Shown here: piece after piece, positions 23,101-33,986 of the stretch
Layout of the letters: each line of letters starts with the position of its first letter
Position numbering within the stretch: the stretch's first letter is position 1
NCBI GenBank assembly: GCA_030386875.1
Contig: CM059563.1
Location: 16,758,001-16,822,000 of the forward strand
Direction of reading: 5' to 3'
DNA: 64,000 nt
From: Morinoia aosen
Taxonomy: Eukaryota; Arthropoda; Malacostraca; Amphipoda; Talitridae
The notes under the pieces: model-generated
Database searches by the model: none
Told to the model about the DNA's origin: nothing
What the model saw: the letters and a program-made list of their open reading frames with translations, nothing else
Position numbers and translations under genes: made by a program

Positions 23101-25145
23101 TGACTAAGAGCTTACGTATTTCCCTTAAGACAACCAGATTTCTATTATTTCAGGTAAAATTAGAATTTGTATCCTTTCGGGTAAGATTAGAATTGGTATC
23201 CTTTCAGGTAAGATTAGATGATTTGAATTTCTATTCTTTCAGGTAAGATTAGATGATTTGAATTTCTATTCTTTCAGGTAAGATTAGAACTTTTGAATTT
23301 CCATTCTTTCAGGTAAGATTAGATCTTTTGAATTTCTATTCTTTCAGGTAAGATTAGATCTTTTGAATTTCTATTCTTTCAGGTAAGATTAGATCTTTTG
23401 AATTTCTATTCTTTCAGCTAAGATTAGATCTTTTGAATTTCTATCCTTTCAGGTTAGATTAGATGATGTAAATATCTATCCCATGAGGTACGATTAGATG
23501 ATTTAAATTTTTATCCTTTCAGGTAAGATTAGATATGCTGAAACGCATGGCAACATTCAGTCGAGCAATGGGCGTCGAGTCCTTCCTCTTGGACCGCAAA
23601 GAGACCAAAAAGCTGTGCCCCTTGTTGAACGTCGATGATCTACACGGCGCTCTCTACTGCCCTGGTTCTGGTACGGTTTACAAACGGCGATGGAGTTGAA
23701 AAAATACTGTACATTATTCAATTTTGGTAGTAAGTGTCCTGCGTACTTAACAATTAAAGTGCTAGTTACAAGTGATACAGATGTCTTTCATTGTTCACTT
23801 GTCATGGAAATGCAGTTTTGAACAGAAATTTATCAGCGAATATTACGTGAGTTGACTTTTCTCCGAACCTGAAGTACGTTATCAACACGTTGATAGCTTG
23901 ATGACCCACAGGCAGCCACTGAGGGATTGCCGAAATGCGGGTGACTGACCAGGAGTCCCAAATCGTACTTTAAAATGTACTTAATGATCACGTAATGAAC
24001 CTTTAATTGGCCCCACGTTCCATTCATTCTTTCATATATTTCTATGATAAAAATTTGAAATTAGTTTAATCTGAGTTGAATATTGTACTGCAATTCCACT
24101 CACCGCCGTTAACGTATTAATGAACATTTAAATTGTACATGCCTTCTCATATCAGAGGCTGTAGCGTTGATGAAAAAAGTGGGAATAAATACTTTTTCTG
24201 TTACTATTTGCTGGTTCAGCATGTTTATAAATGTCATAGCGTTTAACTAGTCATTAGAACTTTGATGTGAATCACCTGATTACGGTTCAAGTGAATATCT
24301 ATGTGCGACTGCGCACCAAACTAAATTTTATCAATTCATCATTCCTACACTGATATTACTGCTTGTATTACGAGTACCACTAGTTATATTTCTAACTAAT
24401 TAATTATTTTGACTTACAGGAACTTTGGACCCTACTGGCCTGTGTAATGCTTTAAGTATAGTATCCAAAAAGTTGGGTGCTATAGTGTTAGAAAACTGTC
24501 ACTTCATGGACATCAAAACGACCAACACGTTGATGGGAGGGAAGAAGGTGTCTGAAGTGAAAACCTCGCGTGGTGTCATCAAGACAAACTGCGTCATCAA
24601 CGCTACCGGCGTGTGGGCCAATTCTGTGGCATCCAAAGCAGGCCTCAGCGTTCCTTTAGTGCCCAAAAAGCACGCGTACGTTGTCACTGAAAAGATTCCT
24701 GGCATTCAGAACATGCCAAACGTCCGCGACTACGACAATTCCACTTACTTTCGGCTGCAGGGCGATGCACTCTACATAGGAGGGTACGAAACGAACCCTG
24801 TTCTGGTTGAAAAGGTAATGCACGAATCCATATCACTGTCAGAAATTTCATCCATATTCTTTCGTTACTCTCCCTGGAAAAAATTGTTTGAGCAAATGGC
24901 TACAACTATCAAACGCTTCAGCGTAGTATTATTATTTAGGCGTCAAAATCATGAAGTTGAGTAACCATAGTTGTGATTTCAGATCGATCTCAATATCCCA
25001 TACGGATTGTACGACCTGGATTATGAAGTGTTCAGTCCGGTGATGAAAGCGCATGTGAAAAGGTTTCCAGCCCTAAAAGAAGTTGGAATTAGAGCCACGG
25101 TTTGTGGCCCCGAGTCCTTCACTCCTGATTTCCGGCCAATAATGG
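19775..25145 (+). CDS. SARDH: Sarcosine dehydrogenase copy 2 (exons 1-5 only; 3' part not found)
   Basis: Tandem paralogue of copy 1 in the same orientation. Exons: 19775-20183, 21252-21415, 23523-23670, 24420-24814, 24983-25145. They give 1279 nt, or 426 complete codons, in one open frame; exons 2-5 have exactly the lengths and phases of copy 1 and exon 1 is two codons shorter. It retains a basic presequence, GGGSLG, GTTWHSAGLVW with the FAD-linking histidine (residue 141), and NATGVWAN. Everything after PIMG (equivalent to copy 1 exons 6-10: the end of the FAD domain and the whole folate domain) is missing within the window. The last donor, GTGAGT, is good. Copy 2 is therefore either a live gene with an intron 5 longer than 38.8 kb or a truncated duplicate. 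No stop or frameshift is seen, which argues against an old pseudogene. Confidence 0.85.
20380..20690 (+). repeat. Degenerate family S repeat in intron 1 of SARDH copy 2
   Basis: Recognisable only in parts: a TTTTTTCGGTTTACACATGT segment followed by TTTTTCAGCACTTATTT, corresponding to the middle of family S, and a diverged 3' part ending near GGGTGGCTCGG. Boundaries are approximate. Confidence 0.4.
21252..21415 (+). CDS. SARDH: SARDH copy 2 exon 2
   Basis: Acceptor TTCCCTGCAG and donor GTGAGC. Encodes TTWHSAGLVWDL through NGGLFLASSQ, about 67% identical to copy 1 by hand count. Length is 164 nt. Confidence 0.9.
21485..22252. repeat. 22-bp minisatellite, ~35 units, in intron 2 of SARDH copy 2
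   Basis: Unit GTGTGAGGTATGGAATTGAG plus AG. The units form zones: GAGGTATGGAATT at the left, then GGGTATGAAATT, then a 23-bp variant with GGGGGTGTGCAATT (about 21770-21840), then a long uniform stretch of GGGGTGTGCAATT, and GGTTGTGCAATT at the right end. Because 22 is not a multiple of three, all three minus-strand frames stay open; these are not genes. Confidence 0.95.
22588..22862 (+). repeat. Family S repeat in intron 2 of SARDH copy 2
   Basis: Begins TATGGGAATTAGCGCTCCCA, passes GAGCTGAAAGTTAGGTAGGC, and ends TAGGGAGGCTTTAA. Nearly full length, sense relative to SARDH. Confidence 0.8.
23152..23522 (+). repeat. 35-bp tandem array of fused 3'/5' splice-site sequences ending at exon 3
   Basis: Eleven units precede exon 3 of SARDH copy 2, with AG dinucleotides ending at 23153, 23180, 23207, 23242, 23277, 23312, 23347, 23382, 23417, 23452 and 23487, and the true exon boundary at 23522. 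The first two periods are 27 bases, the rest exactly 35. A typical unit runs GTAAGATTAGATCTTTTGAA, then TTTCTATTCTTTCAG. So each unit holds a pyrimidine tract plus CAG, immediately followed by GTAAGA. The GTAAGATTAGAT part is the first 12 coding bases of exon 3, so the array has copied the intron/exon boundary. The unit at 23418 has GCTAAG, that at 23453 GTTAGA and that at 23488 GTACGA. Confidence 0.95.
23523..23670 (+). CDS. SARDH: SARDH copy 2 exon 3
   Basis: Acceptor ATCCTTTCAG. The exon reads VRLDMLKRMATFSRAMGVESF through NVDDLHGALYCPGS. The start is fixed by alignment with TRFEELRRM in copy 1 and with RLDEYKR in human SARDH. Its first bases, GTAAGATTAGAT, are at once coding (Val-Arg-Leu-Asp) and a 5' splice-site consensus, and they are repeated 11 times upstream. 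Length is 148 nt. Confidence 0.87.
24420..24814 (+). CDS. SARDH: SARDH copy 2 exon 4
   Basis: Acceptor TTGACTTACAG and donor GTAATG. Begins GTLDPTGLCNAL. From 24488 to 24762 it differs from copy 1 at about five of 275 bases, although the first 68 bases of the exon are well diverged. Length is 395 nt. Confidence 0.92.
24983..25145 (+). CDS. SARDH: SARDH copy 2 exon 5 (last exon seen)
   Basis: Acceptor TGTGATTTCAG and donor GTGAGT. Encodes [19 protein letters not shown] through [16 protein letters not shown]. The next exon should open with a Glu-rich turn and [13 protein letters not shown] found no such sequence to the end of the window. Confidence 0.9.
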
Positions 25146-26391
25146 GTGAGTAATGGGAATACAAGACAAAATTTACCCGCCATAAATTTCACGTTTTTAG
25201 TGAGGATGAAATGTTATTTCACTCAACTTTACTCCAAATTTAACTATAAAATGAAAATAGATTAATAGACTTATTAAATTAAAATATTGGGCATATTAGG
25301 AGCGGTATTACAAACGCGGCGCTTCTCATTGCGTGGAGTTGAAATGAGTTAATTTCGAATTGTCCGCTGAAATGAAGATGCAATTCTTTCGCGATACTTA
25401 CATTTTTAATTATGCCAGAAGCTGGGAAATTTCTCTAGAGCTGTGACCGAGTTTCAATCGGTTCGATCACGCCAAGACTGCTAACACATTTGCGAGGGTA
25501 AATCATAATGTGATAATCAAACTAATACAAGTGCAACACACTATCACAATGTAAAATGACTTAATTTTACTTCGTTTCTATGAAGAAACATTCACTTGAG
25601 CATGAGAATTTATCCAGAACAGAACTGGTATTAATTTGTATTAAAAATTACCAGAATAACTTCGTCTGAATTCAAACTAATATTAATATTTAAGCAATAT
25701 CGATTAGTCATATTTTTATTTAATGGCTTTTTAAGTCATTCCAATTTACTTCAAAATTTTCATTTGCATTTTCAATCTTGAATTCCCTATCGAAACTTTG
25801 CCGGTACGTTCGAGTAGTCGAGTTTCTGAGCTTCACTCAAATACAGAATTTCTTGGTCAACCAAAGAATTCATCAAAATTTAAACAAATGTTTGGAACCC
25901 TTGCGCCCTTTACCCAACGGTATCAACCATGCCTTTAATGGATGAAAATTTGGTTTAGTTCTGAAATAATTTTGATAGCTCAGAAGAGAGCTCGTGAACG
26001 ATACTAAGGTTCACTTTATTTTCGATAATAAAGAGGATATCAATGGTTCCGAGTCATACCTAGCTGTAACACCACCTAATATCTTCCTGATCGCTTTCAT
26101 TTTACTTGGAAACCCCAATAGTTTCTGTGTACTTTGTCTAGATGAACTGAACAGGTATAGTTTAATATAGTTTCATGACGAGTATTCATTCAAAAGAATT
26201 AAAAACATTATTTCCCACCAAACGTAACTTATTGAAAAAAACGCTTAACTACATCAACTCTTCACAACAGCAAGTGGGAAAATGATTCATACCTAAAAGG
26301 TCTGTTACATTGAGATTCGGTCAACGTGAGATCTGCGATGGAGGTAATTTGTAATACTTTCTTATTTATCTGCATTTCTTTTAAGTGCGTT
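25146..26391. other. Sequence after SARDH copy 2 exon 5, no exon found
   Basis: Starts with the donor GTGAGT of exon 5 and continues as AT-rich noncoding sequence up to the 30-bp minisatellite. No match to copy 1 exon 6 (its [12 protein letters not shown] coding block) was seen on either strand by eye. Confidence 0.5.
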
Positions 26392-28226
26392 TATTAACAT
26401 ATCAAGTCCTATTTCTTCATATAGTGGTCACTCAAGTCTTATTTCTTCATATAGAAGTAACTCAAGTCCTATTTCTTCATATAGTGGTCACTCAAGTCCT
26501 ATTTCTTCATATAGTGGTCACTCAAGTCCTATTTCTTCATATAGTGGTCACTCAAGTCTTATTTCTTCATATAGAAGTAACTCAAGTCCTAATTCTTCAT
26601 ATAGTGGTCACTCAAGTCCTAATTCTTCATATAGTGGTCACTCAAGTCCTAATTCTTCATATAGTGGTCACTCAAGTCCTATTTCTTCATATAGTGGTCA
26701 CTCAAGTCCTATTTCTTCATATAGTGGTCACTCAAGTCCTATTTCTTCATATAGTGGTCACTCAAGTCCTATTTCTTCATATAGTGGCCACTCAAGTCCT
26801 ATTTCTTCATATAGTGGCCACTCAAGTCCTATTTCTTCATATAGTGGTCACTCAAGTCCTATTTCTTCATATAGTGGTCACTCAAGTCCTATTTCTTCAT
26901 ATAGTGGTCACTCAAGTCGAATTTCTTCATATAGAAGTAACTCAAGTCGAATTTCTTCATATAGTGGCCACTCAAGTCCTATTTCTTCATATAGTGGCCA
27001 CTCAAGTCCTATTTCTTCATATAGTGGTCACTCAAGTCCTATTTCTTCATATAGTGGTCACTCAAGTCCTATTTCTTCATATAGTGGTCACTCAAGTCGA
27101 ATTTCTTCATATAGAAGTAACTCAAGTCGAATTTCTTCATATAGTGGTCACTCAAGTCCTATTTCTTCATATAGTGGTCACTCAAGTCCTATTTCTTCAT
27201 ATAGTGGTCACTCAAGTCTTATTTCTTCATATAGAAGTAACTCAAGTTCTATTTCTTCATATAGTGGTCACTCGAGTCCTATTTCTTCATATAGTGGTCA
27301 CTCGAGTCCTATTTCTTCATATAGTGGTCACTCAAGTCCTATTTCTTCATATAGTGGTCACTCTAGTCCTATTTCTTCATATAGTGGTCACTCAAGTCCT
27401 ATTTCTTCATATATAAGTAACTCAAGTCCTATTTCTTCATATAGTGGTCACTCGAGTCCTATTTCTTCATATAGTGGGCTCTCAAGTCCTATTTCTTCAT
27501 ATAGTGGTCACTCAAGTCCTATTTCTTCATATAGTGGTCACTCAAATCCTATTTCTTCATATAGTGGTCACTCAAATCCTATTTCTTCATATAGTGGTCA
27601 CTCAAGTCCTATTTCTTCATATAGTGGTCACTCAAGTCCTATTTCTTCATATATAAGTAACTCAAGTCCTATTTCTTCATACAGTGGTCACTCAAGTCCT
27701 ATTTCTTCATATAGAAGTAACTCAAGTCCTATTTCTTCATATAGTGGTCACTCAAGTCCTATTTCTTCATATAGTGGTCACTCAAGTCCTATTTCTTCAT
27801 ATAGTGGTCACTCAAGTCCTATTTCTTCATATAGAAGTAACTCAAGTCCTATTTCTTCATATAGTGGTCACTCAAGTCTTATTTCTTCATATAGAAGTAA
27901 CTCTAGTCCTATTTCTTCATATAGTGGTCACTCAAGTCCAATTTCTTCATATAGTGGTCACTCAAGTCCTATTTCTTCATATAGAAGTAACTCAAGTCCT
28001 ATTTCTTCATATAGAAGTAACTCAAGTCCTATTTCTTCATATAGTGGTCACTCAAGTCCTATTTCTTCATATAGAAGTAACTCAAGTCCTATTTCTTCAT
28101 ATAGTGGTCACTCAAGTCCTATTTCTTCATATAGTGGTCACTCAAGTCCTATTTCTTCATATGGTGGTCACTCAAGTCCTATTTCTTCATATAGTGGTCA
28201 CTCAAGTCCTATTTCTTCATACAGTG
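26392..28226. repeat. 30-bp minisatellite, ~61 units
   Basis: The core is CTCAAGTCCTATTTCTTCAT followed by either ATAGTGGTCA or ATAGAAGTAA. The two unit types and rarer variants (AATTC, TCGA, GTGGCCA, TCTT) recur in blocks, which shows higher-order duplication inside the array. The period is 30, so long + strand frames of a 10-residue repeat (VVTQVLFLHI) stay open without being genes; units with ATATAAGTAA break them. It lies 1.25 kb after exon 5 of SARDH copy 2. Confidence 0.95.
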
Positions 28227-28227
28227 C

Positions 28228-28350
28228 TTTCTCAGTTTACTGTTTCTGTGCCCATTCTGCATAGATTCCGCGTTCTTTTAACTCTATACTAAATGGTTCC
28301 TTCCTGCTTCCTCTCTTTGGATCGCCTTTGTGGCGGATAGGGGGGCTTAA
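28228..28350 (+). repeat. Family S repeat, 3' half only, abutting the 5.8-kb array
   Basis: Contains GCATAGATTCCGCGTTCTTT, CTAAATGGTTCCTTCCTGCT and ends GGGGGGCTTAA. The left end merges with the minisatellite, and the right end stops exactly where the first 5.8-kb unit begins. Confidence 0.75.
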
Positions 28351-29998
28351 ACCAGCATAGACCGGGGGCGGACCACACACACGCACAAACACACACTCGC
28401 ACACCTCATAACCCCAAACCTTCACACTCTTACACACACTCCCACACACACAGACACACATATACACATAGACACGTCGCGCACACTTGTAAAAATAACC
28501 ACAATTAGCCAACGCAATCAGATACACCATCGTCTCAAATAACAAACCGATGTGTACAATGTATTTCATTTTAGGCTCTATGTTCACCTTTCAAACACAA
28601 AAATCAATTGATTTTCCGACACCATTACCAAATAAAAACGTAACCTATGCCCATATTTACAGTTTGAAAATCATTTCACAGACCGTGATCTCTCAAATTA
28701 TGACACGGATCTAAGAGACAACGGTTACACACTGAATATGGAAATTTATTTTCTTTCGGGGAACTTTCATGGTGTATATCCGAATAACTGAACACATGCG
28801 CTGCTGGAGCAGAGCTTTGAGGGGTAACTAAAATTTTTCATGAATTACACATCCTCAAAAAATCAATCAGATCTTCTCTTCTAAAATGACTACACCAATC
28901 ACAATTCAACCAATAAGTTCACCAATCACTTCCGAACCAAACCCAAAATAATATAACCAACTCAACCCAACCTCAAGTAATCTAACGCGACCTAGTCTAA
29001 TCAAACCTAAAATAACCAATTTTATCCTCACCTGACTTTATAACCTCATGTATCCAATTTTTTGGTTGCATTTTTCACCACTCTTATTGTATTCCATTTA
29101 ACTTACCGTCCATCCCCTGTTTATCATCAATTTACACAAAGTCATTTAACCTATCCTACTCAAAATTATATAGCTTCACCTAAATCAAAACTTAAAATAA
29201 CAGAAATCCCTAATATGAAGCGCGACTGAAACTTTCTTCACAATATTATATACAGAATCCTGGGAGAATGAAATTTTAATATTAAATCACGAATTCACCT
29301 AAGGTCAAAAATGCTCACAAGACTATAAATATGTTCGTTCATTTAACCACAATACATTACATGTTACCTATAACTGATTTCAATTACATGAGCCTCCTTC
29401 CAAATTTTCATTATACGTGCGTTTCAAAAATAAATGAAATTCTACCAAACCTATTTCAAATTCCGCCAAAGCCTGACGTAGGGAAATTAGGCTTCCCATA
29501 ACCCTCAAAAATTGCCACCTCAGACATCAAAATACATTACTCACCTGCATAAGCGAGAAATAACCTTGCGTTCTTAAAATTCATTTCAAACCTTCAAGAG
29601 AATAAACAAAAAATATCCACCAACTTCGTGTCACATCCAATTACTATCAATACTTTTTCAAATTCACCACAAGAACCAAATGTATTCTTGTTCTCACGAA
29701 TAAATCATGTTAATGAGCTGTACATTACCATACATCAGATAGCGTCGCAGTTATTCATGCAGAGCCATTAAATAATCCAATCCTTCTCCAAACTATAAGA
29801 AACAACCATAAATCCTCAAAAAAATATAAATAATCACCAAAATGAAGAAACAGCGCAATACCACATCAAAACGAAAGCTAATTCTCGTTTCATACAACAA
29901 CATCGACACCTGTTCATCTTCATTGGGTTCATAATGATGGAACGCGCCGTCGCGCGGTTAAATTCGAAGGTTGAGAAAATTTTATCTGACTTCTTGCG

Positions 29999-30034
29999 CC
30001 GCTCTACGGGTGCTACGCACCTCGCAGAGCGGCA
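29999..30034. other. GC-rich hairpin in the 5.8-kb unit
   Basis: GCCGCTCTACGGGTGC pairs with its inverse complement around a TA-CG turn; stem outer part GCCGCTCT/AGAGCGGC. Equivalents at 35764-35799 (identical) and 63850-63885, where the stem reads GCCGCTCAACGAG/CTCGTTGAGCGGC with paired changes. Confidence 0.7.
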
Positions 30035-33000
30035 TCATTACAGCTCTTATATTAGTCATACTCGAGGGACACTGCATTTACCTTAGAAACACTTTCAAAC
30101 TCTAAAAAAAATCCATTTCTGCCTCATTTGTACCCCTTTTTCACCGTACTTACCCCCCCTACACTTCACTAACAGCCTAAAAAATACCTGTCCGCATGGT
30201 ACTGACATTTTCATTTGCAGCAATTCTCATATGCATCCTTTTTGCATTGATAATAACATTTTCATATCCGTACACTTTTATCGAACTTTTCCCTAAATTT
30301 TCCAAATCCGTGATCATTACACAGATCGAAATAGCCGAAATTACTCACAAAACGGTTCAAAACACGTTCCAATGATGAAATAACGGCAAAAACATTTCAC
30401 AAACTCATTTCCCCCATATATCAAACAATTATGAATAAACATAATATAATAAACCACTTTAACACCCTGCTTTTGACTCCGCTTCATATGAGCCCAAAAT
30501 GAATTCTCTACCTGATTTCAAAGTACCCTTCATCGTAAATTTGAACATGCATACAATTTTCGAAAATTACTCATTCACCCCAAAATGTCGATAGGTCAAA
30601 TCTCAAAATGTCAGCATAAACAGACATACATATGTACATTGTATCAAAATTTCCAACATCTACCTGCAATGCACATAAAATCATATGCCTAATTCAAACT
30701 ACACTCAATTGATAACCGAGTTCACCAATGCATCATCATTTACCATGAAAACAAAACCATTACCTCTCAATATAACTCAATCTCACTTTCTCCACACGAA
30801 AAATGAGCTATCGCCCCCCTACATCAGACCGCACGCTTCGTGCAAACTGCAACCATGATCTCTGCGAAATAAGTGATTTCGCGAACATCAAATTTAAATT
30901 TTCGTTCCAAGAAGAGACATTGTGTATCCCAAACTAACTGAAAACATGCACAGCTCAAGGGAGAGCTTTGAGGGGTAACTCAAGTAAGAAATTCTGTTAT
31001 GCATTTACTCAATATTTTCATCTTTAAAGACAGCATTGAAGCAAAAACTAAGCTTGACATACATAAAGTGACTTCTCATTAAAGATTCATTCAAATTTCC
31101 GCATCGAAATAAGTGAAATGACCCATTCCTATAATTTCTAAATGAATTCATGTTCGTGATTTCACCCGTAAATGTTCAATTTAACTCCCGAAAAACATAA
31201 TAGAATCGATCCTTCCATCATATTCAATAGCTTCACTGGTTTACACCGCCTAAACAACTTAGCACCATTTTCTATGTTAAAATGCGAGTTCTTTCATATC
31301 TTGAATTCTCATACAGAGGTATTTCCGACTCATGAGCCGATAATATTTCCATGTAGTACCACAAATAATTCTCAAAAACTCATCGACATACGAAGCTTTG
31401 AACAACGCTTTCGTTTTGTTTTTCAAGTCACTACCCAAACTTGTACAGTGTCTCAAAATGACTGAACATACCTCCTGCTTGAGCACGGCTTCGAGGGGTA
31501 ACTCAAGTCAAAAATGCTGTTCCTACTTCACTCAATATCTAAGTATTTCAGGCAAAGATTCAAGTAACAACGAAGCTTGACATACATAAATGAGTTAAAC
31601 ATTAATAGATAGGAGTTATATAAACAAATCATAACTATTTTGTATCCACATCTTGCTTGTTATCCCAGTCATAAAGGACACACACACGGCAGGCCGCGTC
31701 TTTGAGGACCAATTCGCCCATCGAACAGGCATTACACTTGAAATTTATGAATATGGGAAATCAATAATTTCTGTTCCTATTACGAAATTTATCGAGTTGG
31801 AATCATTTTAAATGTACGTATCATGTTAATCTTCACTAGACAATGTTAACAATTTCTTTTCAAGTTTCGTTTCATTGAAGAAAGGGGACACTTTTCCCTT
31901 TCAACAACTTATGGGTTGATTTCGTATCTCTCTTCATGAAAAACTTATGTAACAGTTGACTGTGCGGAATGACTGCAGTGGGACAGAAGGATGGATTCTC
32001 CTAACAACGCACTTTAATCAACAAGTATCCCATTCAAATCATTTTCTATCCATTACAAAGACAATTTTATGAGGGTTAACAATTCCATTCCAAAAATAAG
32101 TTATAATTGAAGTCACTTTACATGCTCAGTACGATGATGCGGACACTTTAACATTAGTTTCGTCATCTTTCTAGTTCTAACATCATTTACATTACAACTT
32201 CTACAAGCAGCACAAGATTTCAGCCTCAAATTCTGAACCTCATTTAGGTATTGCAACTGCAAACCGCCTTGCATACCGATTTTCTCGACTTAGACGAAAA
32301 TTTTAAGCTCAATTAACATTTTTTTTTTCTGTACCAAAACTTGTTGGAAGTGAAATAATCCAACCATAAGGTAAATCGCCTATTTTAAACACATTTGTTC
32401 TCTATAAAATTCCCTGTGAAACGAATATAAACCATTGAAAATGATGAATTACGCGTCATGCAAAAAAAAATTATGAATTTCAAGGCAAAAACAGGCACTT
32501 ACAACGTTTACTTCGAAATACAATATATTTTTATGAGCTCTAACAACACATTAAAACACTCAAAACTTAGCAAAATCGCTTCCAATGGAAAAAAATTAAA
32601 AAAAACTTTGAACTTCAACGATTCATTTAATTATATTGTTTCGCAATCGAAAAACAACACAGCACCAAGTTCATGAAAATGGGCATCCATATAAAACCTT
32701 TAAACTCCATAAAGTTTCATTTCAGGCCATAAATTTCGCCATTAAAAAAAATTCGCATTTTGGAGACTTTAATACAAGGTGGATTGGTATCCAATTTTTG
32801 CCCTAGATGGGCAAATTTTTGCGATTCCTCCCTAAGGTTTGATGTTTTTTCAAATTTAAGCAAAAAGTTGAAGGCCTACAACTTTGAGACACGAGTAACA
32901 ATCGAAAGATCTCTTCAAGACGCATCTTTCAAGTGATTTTCAGCTCCCTCGAAGGTGAGGAAGTGGGCTTCAGGGGCGAAGGAAAGGCAAAAATGGCCTG

Positions 33001-33986
33001 GAAAAATGAAAATAATGTCTCACGCTCAAACGAAGCCGAAATTCAACCAGCCCAAAAACTTTTGAATGCACGACGAAAAACCGAGCACAAAGTGTTAAAT
33101 GAAGTTTTTCGTAGGTCACCCCCATTTTCCAAAAACATGCTCGGAACGTTTTTTGGGGGTGTTGGGGGTTGTGTTTGGAACCATTTTTTGAGAAAAGTTT
33201 TGCTCATGATGAACTGTAAACTTGATAACTTTGAGAAAAAGATTAAAACTAGATCGTATCAAATTTTCAAGTCACCAATCAATCAAACAACGTCACAACT
33301 GGCGGGCGAAAATGACCTTATAAAAAACGCGTTTTTTTACTTCAACTTTAAAGTTGCGCACCACTCAAGTTTTCATAGGTGGCACTCTGTAAAACTCGCT
33401 GGGTATATTACAAAGCTTTTTTAACGAGACCACAAAGTTTGACACCCCCAGGTATTACCGTTCAATACTTACGCAAACTCAAACCTCACACAAAATTTTC
33501 GAAAATTTTGAGGAAAACTTTGACCCCAAGTTGTGTGGAAACTTGATCGCTTCGAGAGCCGTTGATTTCATGAGGCGTAGAACTTTTGAAAATGTACGAG
33601 CTATCAAAGTTTGAAAGTTTAAAACTGCGTGGTTTTCTCAAAAATATTCTCCAAATTTCGTCAAAAATACCCTAAAATTTTTTCGCAAACTTTGAGGGGC
33701 AAAGAGGGATAGTTTTTATGAACGGATCGCAAAATGGCAACGTTGGCGTACACTCTATTGTTTCGTCTACCACATGCTGAAATAAGAGCCGCCTAGAGGC
33801 ATTCTATGGGTGTTTGGCAGCAGTTTGAAAATGTGTCATTTCGGTCGATTTTCGACCTTTGAACGGCCATTGAAGGAAAAGTTCTCGCACGATCTCAAAG
33901 AAAAAAGCTTAGGTTCATGTCCAAAGGGTTTTTTATGTGCCTGCCAAATTTGAAGGCGCTGCGACGACGCGTTCGAGGGGCTACCC

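Noticed and set aside
23152-23522. CRISPR-like direct repeat array
   Set aside because: The units are contiguous with no unique spacers, in a eukaryotic intron; this is a minisatellite.
26385-28292. Long + strand frames with a VVTQVLFLHI decapeptide repeat
   Set aside because: Translation of the 30-bp minisatellite. Period divisible by three keeps the frame open; frames break wherever a unit variant contains TAA. No start context or non-repeat coding sequence.
28237-28587. Minus-strand frame with a Cys/Val-rich VCVCVCG stretch (also at 34063-34305, 62170-62397)
   Set aside because: Translation of the CA-rich microsatellite-like head of the 5.8-kb units.
28960-29035. CCTAA-like phrases suggesting arthropod telomere repeat (TTAGG)n
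   Set aside because: Only scattered ACCTA/CCTAA words in A+C-rich sequence; no tandem CCTAA run.
32938-32958. Possible 11-nt micro-exon (TTTTCAG|CTCCCTCGAAG|GTGAGG) in the 5.8-kb units
   Set aside because: Acceptor and donor matches exist in A, B and D, but there is no transcript evidence, and such short matches are expected by chance.
32933-33424. 163-codon frame in the 5.8-kb unit as a gene
   Set aside because: Starts at GTG, not ATG; disrupted in unit B; substitutions between copies are mostly non-synonymous; no recognisable domain.
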